Source of the DNA: Methyloversatilis thermotolerans
GTDB taxonomy: Bacteria > Pseudomonadota > Gammaproteobacteria > Burkholderiales > Rhodocyclaceae
Length of the DNA: 64,000 nucleotides
NCBI RefSeq assembly: GCF_000372885.1
Contig: NZ_KB889967.1
Coordinates: 3,175,430 to 3,239,429, forward strand
Reading direction: 5' to 3'
The translations under genes and the position numbers were made by a program. The notes beneath the pieces were generated by a model, which worked only from the letters and a program-made list of their open reading frames with translations, did not search any database and was not told where the DNA came from. Below, in pieces: positions 1-10,057 of the stretch. The first letter of the stretch is position 1. Each line of letters starts with the position of its first letter.

Positions 1-1638
1 CGGTCCGTACTGCAGGCGTTCGACGAAGAAACCGAGTGCCGAAAGCTGATGGGCGAGCTGTTCGAACTCGCCTTCGCCCGGCAGGTGATCGGGTTGCGCC
101 ATCTGTGCGATCTGGCGTGCGCAGCGACGCACCAGAGCGACCGCCGCATCCTGGCCGAGGATGTTCAGCGCGCCCTCGACCTGCTTGAGCGGCGCGGCGA
201 GGGACGCCAGCTCCCCCGGCTTCGATGGATCGCGGAAATGCGCATCGAGCTGCTGTTCGACCTCGGTCAGGCTGGCCTGGATCTCGCGTGCCACCTGGCC
301 CATGAACAAGCGTTCCTGCGCACGACGCGACATTTCGTCGAACAGCGGTATCTGCATCGCCGGCAGCGCCTCGCCGCGACGTGCGCGCGCCAGCCGGTCA
401 ATCAGCGTATCAACCTGCGCCGGCAGATCGTCCGCGGCAGCGCGGCCGTACTGTTCGGCCAGTGCGTCCATCACCAGCAGTGCGGTGGCGACCTCCATCG
501 CCAGGTTGTCCTGGTGCTGCAGCGGATCGCGCCGCAGCCACTGTCCCAGGTCGAGCAACGCTGCGGCGAGCCGCGCGAGATCGGCCTGACCGACCCGCGT
601 GGCCGCGGCCACCATCGACTCGCAGTGCTCATGGAACTGTGGCAGCGCGACCGCCGAGCCGGACGAGAAGCGCGTCCAGGCCTCCTTTGCCTGACCGAGC
701 GCTTCGCGCAGCGATGCGATGGCCGGGCGCAGCGCGGCCAGATCGTCGCGTGCATCGGCTTCGCCGCTGATCAGCAGCGCATCGAGGTGATAGACCTCGC
801 GTACTGCGCGCAGCGCCGGTGTCACATGGGAGGCGTTGGCGACGAAGTAAAGCGAATCGCGCATCAGGCGCTCGGCCACGCCGCGCGAGCCCTCGAGCAG
901 GCGACGCATCTGCACGTCGATGCGTGCGCACAGGCGCTTGATGAAAATATCGCCTTCGATCGCGCCCTGTGCCATGCCGTCGAACAGTGCGCCGGCCACC
1001 CACCAGAAGGCGCGCGTCGACGGCGCGGTCTGCGTCTGTTCGATCGCCTTGACCGCCTTGCGCATCTGCGTCAGGCCTTCGCGGTCGTCGCGCAGGAAGC
1101 GCAGCAGCCCGCGTTCGAACAGGCTGCGCGCATTGCGCAGTGCGCGCGAACGGTCGAGCGGTGACAGCGCCATGCCATGTGTGGCCGAAGCGGGGGGGCG
1201 CAGCGACAGGTCGGGGAAGAACAGTTCCGATGGCGCAACCACCGGCTCGCCGCGTGCCGCCATCAGGTCGCGGTACAGCGGCATCAGGCGCATCGGACGG
1301 TCTTCACCGCCCGCCACCAGTTCATCGAGATGGGTGCGCAGCGCCGAAATTGCCCGCTGCACGATGCTGCCCGCAGCGCTGTCGCTCACCCGGCCGGCGT
1401 GCCAGTCGGACAAGGTCTGTTCGATCGCATCGCAGAAATGGGTCAGACCGTCCAGCCCGACGATGGACAAGGCGCCGCGGGCCTGGTGCACATGGGTCTG
1501 CGCGAACTTGAGCGCTTCGGCGCCTGGCGGATGAGCGGCATCGCCGAGCGCCTCGGCCGCCCGCACCAGCGCGAGATCGATCTCGCCGCGGACCCAGATC
1601 AGCGGGCCCAGGTCCTGATCCCCGGCGCGGGCGCTCAT
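1..1638 (-). CDS. chpA: ChpA/PilL-type chemotaxis histidine kinase, N-terminal part
   Basis: Only the first 546 codons are in the window; the gene runs off the left edge. It starts at an ATG whose first bases overlap the pilJ stop codon (ATGA), so translation is probably coupled. The visible part is made of helical Hpt-like modules: the first carries [15 protein letters not shown] with a candidate phospho-acceptor His near residue 51. A later module (around 470-500) reads [12 protein letters not shown], with Lys where the His would be, so it is probably non-phosphorylatable. ChpA is the CheA-like kinase of the type IV pilus chemosensory system; kinase, CheW and receiver domains would lie beyond the edge. 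Family and operon position agree; the exact name (chpA or pilL) is a convention. Confidence 0.9.
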   Translation of the reverse strand, partial: MSARAGDQDLGPLIWVRGEIDLALVRAAEALGDAAHPPGAEALKFAQTHVHQARGALSIVGLDGLTHFCDAIEQTLSDWHAGRVSDSAAGSIVQRAISALRTHLDELVAGGEDRPMRLMPLYRDLMAARGEPVVAPSELFFPDLSLRPPASATHGMALSPLDRSRALRNARSLFERGLLRFLRDDREGLTQMRKAVKAIEQTQTAPSTRAFWWVAGALFDGMAQGAIEGDIFIKRLCARIDVQMRRLLEGSRGVAERLMRDSLYFVANASHVTPALRAVREVYHLDALLISGEADARDDLAALRPAIASLREALGQAKEAWTRFSSGSAVALPQFHEHCESMVAAATRVGQADLARLAAALLDLGQWLRRDPLQHQDNLAMEVATALLVMDALAEQYGRAAADDLPAQVDTLIDRLARARRGEALPAMQIPLFDEMSRRAQERLFMGQVAREIQASLTEVEQQLDAHFRDPSKPGELASLAAPLKQVEGALNILGQDAAVALVRRCARQIAQMAQPDHLPGEGEFEQLAHQLSALGFFVERLQYGP

Positions 1639-3698
1639 ACCTTGAAGCCCGCAACCGAGCCCTTCAGTTCGGCCGCGAGGTCAGCGAGCTGGCCGATCGA
1701 TACCGCTGTCTGCTTGGTGCCCACCGTGGTCTGTTCCGTGATCCTCAGAATGCCCTGCATGCCCTGTGCGACGCGCGTGGCCTGCTCGGCCTGCACCTGC
1801 GCTGCCGAGGAGATCGATTCGATCAGTTGCGCCAGTTCGGACGACACCGTGGAAATCTCGCCCAGCGCCTGTCCTGCGGCGTCGGACAGGCGCGCACCCT
1901 CGACCACACCGCGCGTCGAATTTTCCATTGCGGCTACGGCATCCTGAGTGTCGGTCTGAATGGTGCGCACGATGGCGGCGATCTGCTTGGTCGCTTCAGC
2001 CGAGCGTTCGGCCAGGCGCTGCACTTCTTCCGCCACCACGGTGAAGCCGCGGCCCGCTTCGCCGGCGCTTGCCGCCTGGATGGCGGCGTTGAGCGCAAGC
2101 ACATTGGTCTGTTCGGTAATGTCGGAAATGAGTTCCACGATTTCGCCGATTTCCTGCGACGACTCGCCCAGTCGTTTGATGCGCTTGGATGTTTCCTGGA
2201 TCTGTTCGCGGATGTCGTTCATGCCGCGTATCGAGTTCGACACCGCGTTCGAGCCGTTCTGCGAGGCGGCCAGCGCCTGTCGCGCCACCTGGGCCGAACG
2301 CGTTGCCTCCTGCGACACCGCGTTCATCGACTGCGCCATGGTGAGCACGGACTGGCCGGAGTCGGTCACTTCGCGCGACTGCCTCTCGGCTGCGGACAGC
2401 AGTTGCGCGGAAATGCGCTGGGCGGTTTCCGAGGCCTCGGTCACGCGGCTTGCGGCATCGTTGATCCGCTTCACCAGCACCGAAAGTTCCTCGATCGTGT
2501 AATTGACCGAATCGGCGATCGCACCGGTGATGTCTTCCGACACGGTCGCGCGCACGGTCAGGTCGCCGTCCGCGAGGTCGCCCATTTCATTCATCAGGCG
2601 CAGGATGGCCTGCTGGGTCTGATCCTTTTCCCGTTTGGCTTCCTCGCGCGACATTTCCGCCTGCATGCGCTGTTCGTTCTGTTCCTGGTTGTAGGCGCGC
2701 ACCATCATGAACACGCAGGCCAGTGCCAGCACCACGCACAGTGCGCCGGCCCCGGCCAGCGCGAGCCGCCCCTCGCGTTCGGCGACGAAGGCCGCATTGA
2801 GCTGTTCGGTCAGCCCGGACAGCGTCGCCGATTCGCCCAGCACCGCCAGTCCCGCCTTGTGCGTGGCCGCCAGTTCGTCCGCCTTGTCCAGATGCTCGCC
2901 CAGCGAGCCCAGTTGCGCATCGAGCTTTTCGCGCTCGGCAGCGAACGCGACGCGTGCTTCACCGTCGGCCATCTGTTCGATCAGGGCCGCGGCTTCGCGC
3001 AGTGCCGGTACCGAGCGCGCGAGCAAGGCCACCTGTTCGGCGCTGCCCGACACCGATGCCAGCGCATGCACGCCGGCCTGCACTTCGCTGAGCAAGCCGG
3101 CGAAGGTGCGGAAGCTGGCCGGATCCTTCGCCGTTGCCTGCGACGCGCGCACGGCGAAGGCGCCGGCATTCGCGTTCAGCGCGGTGGACAGGTCACCCGC
3201 CGCCCGCAGTCCCTTTTCGTTCGACAGTACGACCGAAATGTTCCGGTCGATGCCGGTCCAGCTTGCATCAAGCTGCTTCAGAACGCCGTCCGCGGTGCTC
3301 GCCGGCACATTGACGCCGTCGATTTCGCCGCCGCGGGTCAGGCGATCCAGCAACTGGAAGAAGCCATCGCGGTCGCGCCGCAATTCGCCGAAGGCCTTCC
3401 GGTCGCCGGCCATTGCCTGTTGCGTCGAGCGGGCGAGCGACTGGGCCAGTGTGCGCATCTGGCCGGCGGCCGACACATAGCTCGAATTGAAGCGGGTGAT
3501 GCGCAGATCCTGCCACACCATGAAGGCGGCGATGGCGATGAAGAACAGGAACAGGGTAGCCAGCACCTTCACCTGCTGCGCCAGCGGCAGGTGTCCGATC
3601 AACGGCAGCCGGCCGCTCAGCAGGCCGAGCGCGCCGCGACGCAGTGTGCTCCCGTCTGCGGTCCGGCCGGAGGTCAGTCCTTGGAGTTCTTGTGCCAT
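1635..3698 (-). CDS. pilJ: Methyl-accepting chemotaxis protein of the type IV pilus system
   Basis: A 687-residue transducer. It has a short cytoplasmic N-terminus, a first membrane segment near 40-60 ([18 protein letters not shown]), a periplasmic region with two PilJ-type repeats and a second membrane segment near 310-330 ([20 protein letters not shown]). A HAMP-like linker and the long coiled signalling domain follow, with the conserved hairpin tip [19 protein letters not shown]. PilJ feeds signals through PilI to the ChpA kinase and thereby controls PilG and PilH and pilus extension. An AGGAAA ribosome site precedes the ATG. It lies between pilI and chpA and overlaps chpA by four bases. 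Confidence 0.95.
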   Translation of the reverse strand: MAQELQGLTSGRTADGSTLRRGALGLLSGRLPLIGHLPLAQQVKVLATLFLFFIAIAAFMVWQDLRITRFNSSYVSAAGQMRTLAQSLARSTQQAMAGDRKAFGELRRDRDGFFQLLDRLTRGGEIDGVNVPASTADGVLKQLDASWTGIDRNISVVLSNEKGLRAAGDLSTALNANAGAFAVRASQATAKDPASFRTFAGLLSEVQAGVHALASVSGSAEQVALLARSVPALREAAALIEQMADGEARVAFAAEREKLDAQLGSLGEHLDKADELAATHKAGLAVLGESATLSGLTEQLNAAFVAEREGRLALAGAGALCVVLALACVFMMVRAYNQEQNEQRMQAEMSREEAKREKDQTQQAILRLMNEMGDLADGDLTVRATVSEDITGAIADSVNYTIEELSVLVKRINDAASRVTEASETAQRISAQLLSAAERQSREVTDSGQSVLTMAQSMNAVSQEATRSAQVARQALAASQNGSNAVSNSIRGMNDIREQIQETSKRIKRLGESSQEIGEIVELISDITEQTNVLALNAAIQAASAGEAGRGFTVVAEEVQRLAERSAEATKQIAAIVRTIQTDTQDAVAAMENSTRGVVEGARLSDAAGQALGEISTVSSELAQLIESISSAAQVQAEQATRVAQGMQGILRITEQTTVGTKQTAVSIGQLADLAAELKGSVAGFKV

Positions 3699-3760
3699 GT
3701 GGGCTTTCCTGGGAATCGGTTCGGTGTCTGGGGTACGGCGGCCATCAGTCCATGGCGTGC

Positions 3761-4270
3761 TCAGGCGGCAACATCGAGAAAGCGTTCATGCGTGTAGAGC
3801 TTGCGCGGATCGATGCGTCGCCACAGCCGACCCTGGGTGTCGGCGTACTGCGCGGCCACCCAGGGTCGGGCATCGTCCGGCGCGTCCGCCGCCTCGAAAT
3901 CCTCGAACGCGCGCAGGCCCAGCACGCGCGACACGAGCAATGCGCTGTTGCAGTGGAACTTGGCGTGCGGCAGCAGCAGCCGTGCCTCGCTGCCGGAGAC
4001 CGTGGGCGTAGCGCCGTGGAAGGCGGCCAGGTCGGTCACCGCGTACAGCACGCCGCGCACATTGGCCACGCCGCGCAGCCAGCCGGTGGCCAGCGGCACC
4101 GGCGTGAGCGGCGGCACCGGCAGGATTTCACCGGATTCGGCCAGATCGATCAGCCACAGCTCGCCGCCGGCCTGCAGGCCGAGCAGTGCCCGCGCGCTGC
4201 TCTGTCCCGACGTGTCGGACAGCTTGCGCGCCAGTTCTTCCTGGAATTCGCGCAGCGAGAGCTTAGCCAT
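3761..4270 (-). CDS. pilI: CheW-like adaptor of the pilus chemosensory system
   Basis: A 169-residue CheW-domain protein starting [17 protein letters not shown]. The start at 4270 is chosen because it matches PilI homologues and overlaps the pilH stop by eight bases; the frame stays open upstream but that stretch is antisense-like and unrelated to CheW. The fold markers are [22 protein letters not shown], a typical CheW core strand-turn here spanning roughly residues 70-90, and an [12 protein letters not shown]-type strand later. It should bridge PilJ to ChpA at the cytoplasmic face. Confidence 0.9.
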   Translation of the reverse strand: MAKLSLREFQEELARKLSDTSGQSSARALLGLQAGGELWLIDLAESGEILPVPPLTPVPLATGWLRGVANVRGVLYAVTDLAAFHGATPTVSGSEARLLLPHAKFHCNSALLVSRVLGLRAFEDFEAADAPDDARPWVAAQYADTQGRLWRRIDPRKLYTHERFLDVAA

Positions 4271-4646
4271 CGCTGCCTGCTGCATTGAGCTGGTTGATGC
4301 GGCCCAGCAGTTCATCGAGATTGACCGGCTTGACCATGTAGTCGAGCGCGCCCTGGCGCATGCCCCAGATGCGGTCCGTCGGCAGGTCCTTGCTGGTGCA
4401 CATGATGATGGGAATGTCCTGGGTGCTCTCGTTGCGGGTGATGGTCCGCGTGGCCTGGTAGCCATTGATGCCGGGCATCACGACATCCATCAGGATGAGG
4501 TCGGGTTTCTCGGCCTTGGCTTTCTCGATCGCCTGTTCGCCGTTCTCGGCGATGATGACCTCGAAGCCCTTGCGGCTCAGGAATTCATTGAGGACATGGC
4601 GTTCGGTGGGAGAGTCGTCCACCACCATGATGCGCTTGATCGCCAT
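4263..4646 (-). CDS. pilH: Twitching-motility response regulator PilH
   Basis: A 127-residue single-domain receiver, MAIKRIMVVDDSPTERHVLN. The acidic pair and phospho-acceptor are seen as VVDDSP and LILMDVVMPG, followed by the conserved Thr/Ser region IIMCTSK and the Lys of YMVKPVN. The ATG at 4646 is preferred over a GTG four codons upstream because GGAG sits six bases before it. PilH has no output domain; in this system it acts with PilG as a phosphate sink or as the regulator of the retraction side. It lies between pilG and pilI with a short gap and an eight-base overlap. Confidence 0.92.
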   Translation of the reverse strand: MAIKRIMVVDDSPTERHVLNEFLSRKGFEVIIAENGEQAIEKAKAEKPDLILMDVVMPGINGYQATRTITRNESTQDIPIIMCTSKDLPTDRIWGMRQGALDYMVKPVNLDELLGRINQLNAAGSDG

Positions 4647-4663
4647 TGTGGGCTCCACGTGCC

Positions 4664-5077
4664 TTACGGGGTGCTGGTCCGGTCAGTCGCGCTGCGGGCG
4701 TGTCGGGTCACGGCCTGCAGCAGGCTGTCCTTGGTGAAGGGTTTGGTCAGGTATTCGTCCGATCCCACCATGCGACCGCGTGCGCGGTCGAACAGGCCGT
4801 CGCGCGACGACAGCATGACCACCGGCGTCGATGCGAAGCGGGGATTCTTCTTGATCAGCGCGCAGGTCTGATAGCCATCCAGACGCGGCATCATGATGTC
4901 GCAGAAGATGACCTGCGGATGATGGTCGCTGATCTTGGACAGGGCATCGAAGCCGTCTTCGGCCAGCACGACCTGATAGCCGGCCTGTACCAGAAAGATT
5001 TCGGCGCTGCGGCGTATGGTGTTGCTGTCGTCGATCACCATCACCTTGACGCCGGTCTTGCCACCCGAATCAGCCAA
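4664..5077 (-). CDS. pilG: Twitching-motility response regulator PilG
   Basis: A 137-residue receiver. Core motifs are VKVMVIDDSNTIRRSAE, VIFCDIMMPRLDGYQ with the phospho-acceptor Asp, VVMLSSRDG and YLTKPF. The start is set at a TTG at 5077 because GGGAGGG lies a few bases upstream and the resulting N-terminus (MADSGGKTGVKVMVIDD) matches PilG length; an ATG farther upstream would add twelve residues that look non-conserved. PilG is the first gene of the pil-chp operon and is expected to promote pilus extension when phosphorylated by ChpA. Confidence 0.9.
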   Translation of the reverse strand: MADSGGKTGVKVMVIDDSNTIRRSAEIFLVQAGYQVVLAEDGFDALSKISDHHPQVIFCDIMMPRLDGYQTCALIKKNPRFASTPVVMLSSRDGLFDRARGRMVGSDEYLTKPFTKDSLLQAVTRHARSATDRTSTP

Positions 5078-5194
5078 GATGCCCTCCCTGTTGTGACCGG
5101 CTGCCGCGAGCACGGAATGCGCGGGAAGCCGGTGGTCGTCCTGCCTGCCGGGGTGAACGGCCCGGGCGCTCGCGCACCGGGGGCCGACCCCGCG

Positions 5195-5383
5195 TCAGAT
5201 CTGGACCATTTCGAAGTCGTCCTTGCGTGCGCTGCACTCGGGACAGGTCCAGTTCGGCGGCACATCGGCCCAGCGCGTGCCGGGCGGGATGCCTTCGTCG
5301 GGCAAGCCGGCGGCTTCGTCGTAGATGAAGCCGCAGATGAGGCACATATAAGTCTGGAATTCGGCCGTCACTGTGGAACTCAT
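5195..5383 (-). CDS. Rubredoxin
   Basis: A 62-residue one-iron electron carrier. Two Cys pairs, MCLICGF and CPECSARKDDF, give the FeS4 site, with the aromatic and proline core between them (FIYDEAAGLPDEGIPPGTRW). The ATG at 5383 leaves a short N-terminal extension, common for rubredoxins placed before thiD or pil genes in betaproteobacteria. It reads left towards pilG with a gap of about 117 bases and diverges from the ThiD-like gene across 76 bases. Its redox partner cannot be told from here. Confidence 0.93.
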   Translation of the reverse strand: MSSTVTAEFQTYMCLICGFIYDEAAGLPDEGIPPGTRWADVPPNWTCPECSARKDDFEMVQI

Positions 5384-5459
5384 GGCAGGCTGCTTTGTTA
5401 GAATCCGGTCGATATTACCGTAATTAACCATCTGTAACGACACTCCGGGCGCGCGCTTT

Positions 5460-6398
5460 ATGGTCGATAACGAGGTGCGGGCGCTTCCTCCGCTTGTCAT
5501 GTGCTTTTCCGCCACCGACCCTACGGGCGGCGCGGGCATGCAGGCGGATCTGCTCACCATTGCGGCACTGGGCTGCCATGCACTCACGGTCGTGACGGCC
5601 GTCACGGTGCAGGACAGCGCCGGCGTCGAGGAAGTGGTGCCGATGGACGACGACCTGCTGGTGGATCAGGCTCGTGTGCTGCTCGCCGACATGCCGGTTG
5701 CCGCGTTCAAGATCGGCGTCATGGGCAGCGTCGAGAACATCGCTGCCATCGCCGAAATCATTTCCGACTATCCCGATGTGCCGGTGGTGCTCGACCCGGT
5801 GCTGTCGTCCGGCCGCGGTGACGAACTGGCCGACGAGGACATGGTGCTCGCGCTGCAGGAACTGCTGCTGCCGCTCACCACGGTGCTCACGCCCAACAGC
5901 CTGGAAGCGCGGCGGCTTGCACAGTGGTCGGACGACGACGAGATCGATGAGGACGATGACGGCGATATCGAGCGCGATGACGACCTGGCGGACGAGCTGG
6001 CCGATGGTGACGATGCGCACGGCGATGTGCCGGAGGATCCTTCGCTCGACCAGTGCGCGCAGACGCTGATCGCCGCCGGCTGCGGCCATGTGCTGCTGAC
6101 CGGCACGCATGAATCGGGCGTGCGGGTGAGCAATGTGCTGTACGGCCGCAGCGGGGTGATCCGGCGCGACGAATGGGAGCGCCTGCCCGGCAGCTACCAT
6201 GGTTCGGGCTGCACGCTGGCATCGGCGCTCGCCGCCTGCCTGGCGCGCGGCATGGACCTGCCGGAGGCGGCACGCGCCGCGCAGGCCTACACCTGGCACG
6301 CGCTGCGTGACGGTTTCCGGCCCGGCATGGGCCAGTACATTCCGGACCGGCTGTTCGCGCTGCGGCAGTCCGGAAGCGACGACGGACATGACGCCTGA
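5460..6398 (+). CDS. ThiD-like hydroxymethylpyrimidine (phosphate) kinase with acidic insert
   Basis: A 312-residue ribokinase-fold kinase. The substrate loop ATDPTGGAGMQADLLT, the core VVLDPVLSSGRGDEL and TVLTPNSLEARRL, and the anion-hole motif GSYHGSGCTLAS (about 246-255) are those of ThiD, which phosphorylates HMP and HMP-P in thiamin synthesis. Between residues about 158 and 194 it carries a stretch very rich in Asp and Glu that ordinary ThiD proteins lack. It overlaps thiE by eleven bases, which supports a thiamin role. A second, insert-free ThiD is encoded at 10058-10870, so this copy may have a specialised substrate or regulation; that is inference. No clear ribosome site precedes the chosen ATG. 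Confidence 0.85.
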   Translation: MVDNEVRALPPLVMCFSATDPTGGAGMQADLLTIAALGCHALTVVTAVTVQDSAGVEEVVPMDDDLLVDQARVLLADMPVAAFKIGVMGSVENIAAIAEIISDYPDVPVVLDPVLSSGRGDELADEDMVLALQELLLPLTTVLTPNSLEARRLAQWSDDDEIDEDDDGDIERDDDLADELADGDDAHGDVPEDPSLDQCAQTLIAAGCGHVLLTGTHESGVRVSNVLYGRSGVIRRDEWERLPGSYHGSGCTLASALAACLARGMDLPEAARAAQAYTWHALRDGFRPGMGQYIPDRLFALRQSGSDDGHDA

Positions 6399-7017
6399 AC
6401 AACGGCGCAGTGCGCTGCGCGGCCTGTATGCGGTCACCCCGCAGGGGCTGCACGGTCCCGCGCTGCACGCAGCGGTACGCGCCGCCTGCAGCGGCGGTGC
6501 CCGCCTGCTGCAGTATCGCGACAAGTCGTCCGACCCCGTGCGCCGCCGGGTGGATGCGCGGGCACTGCGCGCCATCACCGCCGAACTGGGCGTGCTGTTC
6601 ATCGTGAATGACGATGTCGAGCTGGCGCTCGAATGCGCGGCCGATGGCGTGCATCTTGGCCGCGACGACGGCGATATCGCCGCCGCACGGGCGCGGCTGG
6701 GCGCCGCGGCGGTGATCGGCGCCTCCTGCTATGACGATCCCGCCCGCGCCCGGGCCGCCGCGGCGCAGGGCGCCGACTATGTCGCTTTCGGTGCTCTCTA
6801 TCCGTCCTCCACCAAGCCGCTGGCGCCAGCCGCTTCGCTGCATCGCTTCGCCGAAGTGGCGGATCTTGGCCTGCCGCGCTGCGCCATCGGTGGCATCACG
6901 CTGGAGCGGGCGCCGGAACCGATAGCCGCCGGTGCCGATCTGCTGGCCGTGGTGTCCGACCTGTTCGACGCCCCCGACATCGCCGCGCGGGCCCGCGCCT
7001 ACGCGCGACTTTTCTGA
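6388..7017 (+). CDS. thiE: Thiamine-phosphate synthase
   Basis: A 209-residue TIM-barrel enzyme joining HMP pyrophosphate and thiazole phosphate to thiamin phosphate. Typical motifs are GLYAVTP at the N-terminus, [11 protein letters not shown] (pyrophosphate and magnesium loop), [46 protein letters not shown] and the phosphate-binding CAIGGITLE. The ATG lies inside the end of the ThiD-like gene. hemL follows after 11 bases. Confidence 0.94.
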   Translation: MTPEQRRSALRGLYAVTPQGLHGPALHAAVRAACSGGARLLQYRDKSSDPVRRRVDARALRAITAELGVLFIVNDDVELALECAADGVHLGRDDGDIAAARARLGAAAVIGASCYDDPARARAAAAQGADYVAFGALYPSSTKPLAPAASLHRFAEVADLGLPRCAIGGITLERAPEPIAAGADLLAVVSDLFDAPDIAARARAYARLF

Positions 7018-7028
7018 AGGAAACCCTC

Positions 7029-8312
7029 ATGAGCAGCCGCAACGAACAGCTTTTCGAACGTGCCCAGCGCAGCATTCCCGGCGGCGTCAATTCGCCGGTG
7101 CGCGCCTTCCGCTCGGTCGGCGGCACGCCACGCTTCTTCACCCGCGGCGAAGGCAGCCGGCTGTGGGATGCCGACGGAGCCGAATACATCGACTATGTCG
7201 GCTCCTGGGGGCCGGCCATACTCGGTCATGCGCATCCCGAGGTGATTCGCGCGGTGCAGCAGGCGGCGGTCGGCGGACTGTCCTTCGGCGCGCCGACCGA
7301 AGCGGAAATCCTGATGGCGGAAACGATCTGCGCGCGCGTGCCGTCGATCGAACAGGTGCGCCTGGTCAGCTCCGGCACCGAAGCGACCATGAGCGCCATC
7401 CGGCTGGCGCGCGGCTTCACCGGCCGCGACGCCATCGTGAAATTCGAAGGCTGCTACCACGGCCACGCCGACAGCCTGCTGGTGAAAGCCGGCTCCGGCG
7501 CGCTCACCTTCGGCAATCCCAGCTCGGGCGGCGTGCCGGACGATTTCGCCAGGCACACGCTGGTGCTCGACTACAACGACGTGCAGCAGCTCGAAGACTG
7601 CTTCCGCAACCATGGCGACCGCATCGCCTGCGTCATCGTCGAGCCGGTGGTCGGCAACATGAACCTCATCGTGCCCAGCCGCGCATTCATCGACGCCATG
7701 CGCGCGCTGTGCACGAAGTACGGCGCCGTGCTCATTTTCGACGAAGTGATGACCGGCTTCCGCGTCGGCCCGACCGGCGCCCAGGGCCTGTTCGGCATCA
7801 CGCCCGACCTCACCACGCTGGGCAAGGTGATCGGCGGCGGCATGCCGGTCGGCGCCTTCGGCGGCCGGCGCGACATCATGTCGGCCATCGCGCCGCTGGG
7901 CGCGGTCTACCAGGCCGGCACGCTGTCCGGCAACCCGGTAGCGGTGGCCGCCGGCCTGAAAACGCTGGAACTGATCGACGTCCCCGGCTTCCACGACCGC
8001 CTCGCCGCCCGCACCAGGCAGTTCTGCGACGGCCTGGTCGCCGCCGCGAAAGACGCCGGTGTGGCCTTCTCCGCGCAGTCGGTCGGCGGCATGTTCGGCC
8101 TCTACTTCCGCGACGCCTGCCCGGCGAGCTACGCCGAAGTGATGCAGTCCGACCGCGAGCGCTTCAACCGCTTTTTCCACGCCATGCTGGATGCCGGCGT
8201 CTATCTCGCGCCGTCGGCCTTCGAAGCCGGCTTCGTATCGGCCGCACACAGCGAGGACGACGTGGCGCAGACGATCGCGCGGGCGAAGGCGGCGTTTGCC
8301 AAGGTGGCTTGA
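7029..8312 (+). CDS. hemL: Glutamate-1-semialdehyde 2,1-aminomutase
   Basis: A 427-residue class III PLP aminotransferase that makes 5-aminolevulinate in the C5 tetrapyrrole route. Seen are [10 protein letters not shown] at the N-terminus, the cofactor region [31 protein letters not shown], the Asp of [13 protein letters not shown] and the Schiff-base Lys in [18 protein letters not shown]. Length is standard. AAGGAAA precedes the ATG. It follows thiE closely, probably as one transcript with the thiamin genes, an arrangement common in related betaproteobacteria. Confidence 0.97.
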   Translation: MSSRNEQLFERAQRSIPGGVNSPVRAFRSVGGTPRFFTRGEGSRLWDADGAEYIDYVGSWGPAILGHAHPEVIRAVQQAAVGGLSFGAPTEAEILMAETICARVPSIEQVRLVSSGTEATMSAIRLARGFTGRDAIVKFEGCYHGHADSLLVKAGSGALTFGNPSSGGVPDDFARHTLVLDYNDVQQLEDCFRNHGDRIACVIVEPVVGNMNLIVPSRAFIDAMRALCTKYGAVLIFDEVMTGFRVGPTGAQGLFGITPDLTTLGKVIGGGMPVGAFGGRRDIMSAIAPLGAVYQAGTLSGNPVAVAAGLKTLELIDVPGFHDRLAARTRQFCDGLVAAAKDAGVAFSAQSVGGMFGLYFRDACPASYAEVMQSDRERFNRFFHAMLDAGVYLAPSAFEAGFVSAAHSEDDVAQTIARAKAAFAKVA

Positions 8313-8476
8313 GGCTGCGCGAAACGTACGCCCAAAGGTGCAAGGAAAGACGCAAGACCTTTCTTCTCTCCTGAAGGCTTCAGCCTCCAAGGGACTGGGT
8401 GGGGAGCCCTGCGCACGGTTCGGTCGAAGGCAGAGCCGGGGACATGACGTCGCGCTGTTGTTGCATCCATCGCCCG

Positions 8477-8767
8477 TCAGTACCCCGCTTCCTTCTGATG
8501 GCGCACGGCCAGCACGACGACGAGGTCTGCGTCGAGGCGATATCTCTGTACATAGCCGCTGTCGCCGAAGTCGATCAGCCACTCGCGGAATTCGATGGGC
8601 AGATCGTCGACCGGACGGCCGATGGCGGGCTGCCGTGTCAGCACGTTCACCTCATTACGGATGGCCGCGATGGCACGACGGGCGGCGTCGGGGTTCTTGT
8701 CGGCGAGGAAACGGTGGAGGCGCTGCACGTCCGACAGCGCTGCCTGCGACCAGATCAGACGTGGCAT
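8477..8767 (-). CDS. RelE/ParE-type toxin
   Basis: A 96-residue protein of the ParE/RelE fold: LIWSQAALSDVQRLHRFLADKNPDAARRAI at the N-terminus (helical hairpin), then GRPVDDLPIEFREWLI and the final strands YVQRYRLDADLVVVLAVRHQKE. ParE-like members poison gyrase and RelE-like members cut ribosome-bound mRNA; which applies here is not decided by sequence. The gene starts within the end of the antitoxin gene (13-base overlap), the usual antitoxin-first order. Confidence 0.87.
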   Translation of the reverse strand: MPRLIWSQAALSDVQRLHRFLADKNPDAARRAIAAIRNEVNVLTRQPAIGRPVDDLPIEFREWLIDFGDSGYVQRYRLDADLVVVLAVRHQKEAGY

Positions 8768-9045
8768 TCGGGCGGCTCTGCATCGTCGCCCTGTTCAAGC
8801 CGGGCCAGCCAGGCATCCGCTTCCTCACTGCTGAGATGCAGTCCGGTGGCGCGGTAGGCCTCCCATGCCTTCATAGTGTCCTGGCGGAAAGCTTCGCGTT
8901 TCTCTTCGCGCTCGACATACTGCGCGATGGCCTCGCGCATCAGCCAGTGCGGGGTGCGCTGACGCAGATCGGCCAGGCGTTTCACACGCATCCGGAGCTC
9001 GTCGTCGATCTTGACCGCTACCGGGCGTGGGGTCGAAGCAGGCAT
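8755..9045 (-). CDS. Ribbon-helix-helix antitoxin of a ParDE/RelBE-like pair
   Basis: A 96-residue protein whose first half looks like a CopG/RHH DNA-binding domain (PRPVAVKIDDELRMRVKRL, then a helix ending HWLMREAIAQYVEREE). The second half is charged and helical (SSEEADAWLARLEQGDD) and would wrap the toxin. It is followed by the overlapping toxin gene. A short AT-rich region with GGTA/TACC repeats lies directly upstream and is the likely autoregulatory operator. Confidence 0.85.
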   Translation of the reverse strand: MPASTPRPVAVKIDDELRMRVKRLADLRQRTPHWLMREAIAQYVEREEKREAFRQDTMKAWEAYRATGLHLSSEEADAWLARLEQGDDAEPPECHV

Positions 9046-9052
9046 GGTGAAT

Positions 9053-9084
9053 TACCAGGTATCGTTTGGTATTACCTCACTATA
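9053..9084 (-). promoter_or_regulatory. Candidate promoter and operator of the ParDE-like module
   Basis: Just upstream of the antitoxin start lie TACCAGGTA (9053-9061) and GGTATTACC (9068-9076), two short near-palindromes sharing GGTA/TACC half sites. A -10-like TATAGT lies on the minus strand at 9084-9079. No convincing -35 was found. Ribbon-helix-helix antitoxins usually bind such spaced half sites, so autoregulation is inferred. Confidence 0.45.
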
Positions 9085-9243
9085 CCCGATGGTCCGGGCC
9101 CTTTACCCGCTCTGCGCCGGATCGCCCCGTGGCCGTCCGGAAAAGCCGATCCGGAGACTGAAGCCGCGGTCGCAGTGCAGGGATGGATTCCGGTGAACAG
9201 GCCCGAACGCGGCGTCATGGGCATCGAGAGGCCGCCCGGGCCC

Positions 9244-9652
9244 TTACAGCCAGTTTTCGCTCAACAGCCCCGGCACCCGCTCGAATTCGCGCAGATTGTT
9301 GGTCGCCAGCGTCAGGCCTTCGCTGCGCGCATGGGCGGCGATGCGGAGGACCGGGATTGACCATCGGGCCGATCGGGGTGCCGCGCGCTTTGAGGGCTAC
9401 ACGGATGCTGCCGAAATGCATGGCCGCCTTGGCGGTGTAGGGCAGCACTTCCAGGCGGCTGCAGAATTCCTCGATCACCGCCAGATTGCGCGGCGGGTCG
9501 CTGCTCCTTTCGGCGCCGTGCGCCAGCCCGGCCAGCGTGATGGCCGAAATGGCCATGCGGCCGTGCCGCGGGTTGAACACCTCGCGCACTTCCGGCGGCC
9601 GGCGCCTGATCACATCGATGACGATATTCGTGTCGAGCAGATAGCGCAGCAT
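9244..9652 (-). pseudogene. VapC PIN-domain toxin, frameshifted
   Basis: Reading from the ATG at 9652, the protein has the PIN start MLRYLLDTNIVIDVIRRRP, the helix MAISAITLAGLAHGAE with its acidic residue and ALKARGTPIGPM. The frame then changes: the expected VapC ending (IAAHARSEGLTLATNN followed by LREFERVPGLLSENWL and a stop at 9244) is present but in another frame. A net gain of ten bases near 9350-9361 explains it; GGTC flanks the extra bases on both sides. The conserved Asp of the GPxD motif is also lost. The toxin is therefore probably inactive. It follows the vapB antitoxin gene by eight bases. Confidence 0.85.
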
Positions 9653-9660
9653 GGCCTTGC

Positions 9661-9897
9661 TCAGAACGACTCGCGCGCCGGTTCATCCTGGCTGGCGCGC
9701 TCGGTCATGAAGTCGTCGGTGGCGGCGTTGTCGCTGCCCGGGAAAAAGCTGTCCCACACCGCATCCGCTGGCGAAATGATGCGTTCCCGGCCAGCGACCC
9801 GGACGACGACCTTCTTCACCTCTTCAGGAAATCGCACCTCCGCGGGGAGGCGCACGGCCTGGGTGCGGCTGTTGGTAAACACGGTGCTGGTGGTCAT
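9661..9897 (-). CDS. VapB-type antitoxin
   Basis: A 78-residue AbrB/SpoVT-fold antitoxin: MTTSTVFTNSRTQAVRLPAE is the classical VapB swapped-hairpin N-terminus (S-x-x-QAVRLP), followed by VRVAGRERIISPADAVWDSFF. The C-terminal tail ASQDEPARESF would occupy the toxin active site. It appears intact although its partner vapC is broken, so it may now act only as a DNA-binding protein or be decaying. Confidence 0.85.
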   Translation of the reverse strand: MTTSTVFTNSRTQAVRLPAEVRFPEEVKKVVVRVAGRERIISPADAVWDSFFPGSDNAATDDFMTERASQDEPARESF

Positions 9898-10057
9898 GGC
9901 CGGGCCTCGATCCAATGCGATATACGCGGGCCATATAACCGAGTGTCGGCACCTGCAGACGGAAACTCGGAGCGTATCTGCCGTTTCACTGCACACGGAT
10001 TCGACCGCCGCGCGCCGCTTGCGCCATCATGATCGCCCGCTCGCTGAAACCCGTTCC

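Noticed and set aside
1827-3797. 656-codon plus-strand frame opposite pilJ
   Set aside because: No motif and antisense-type composition; pilJ on the other strand is unambiguous.
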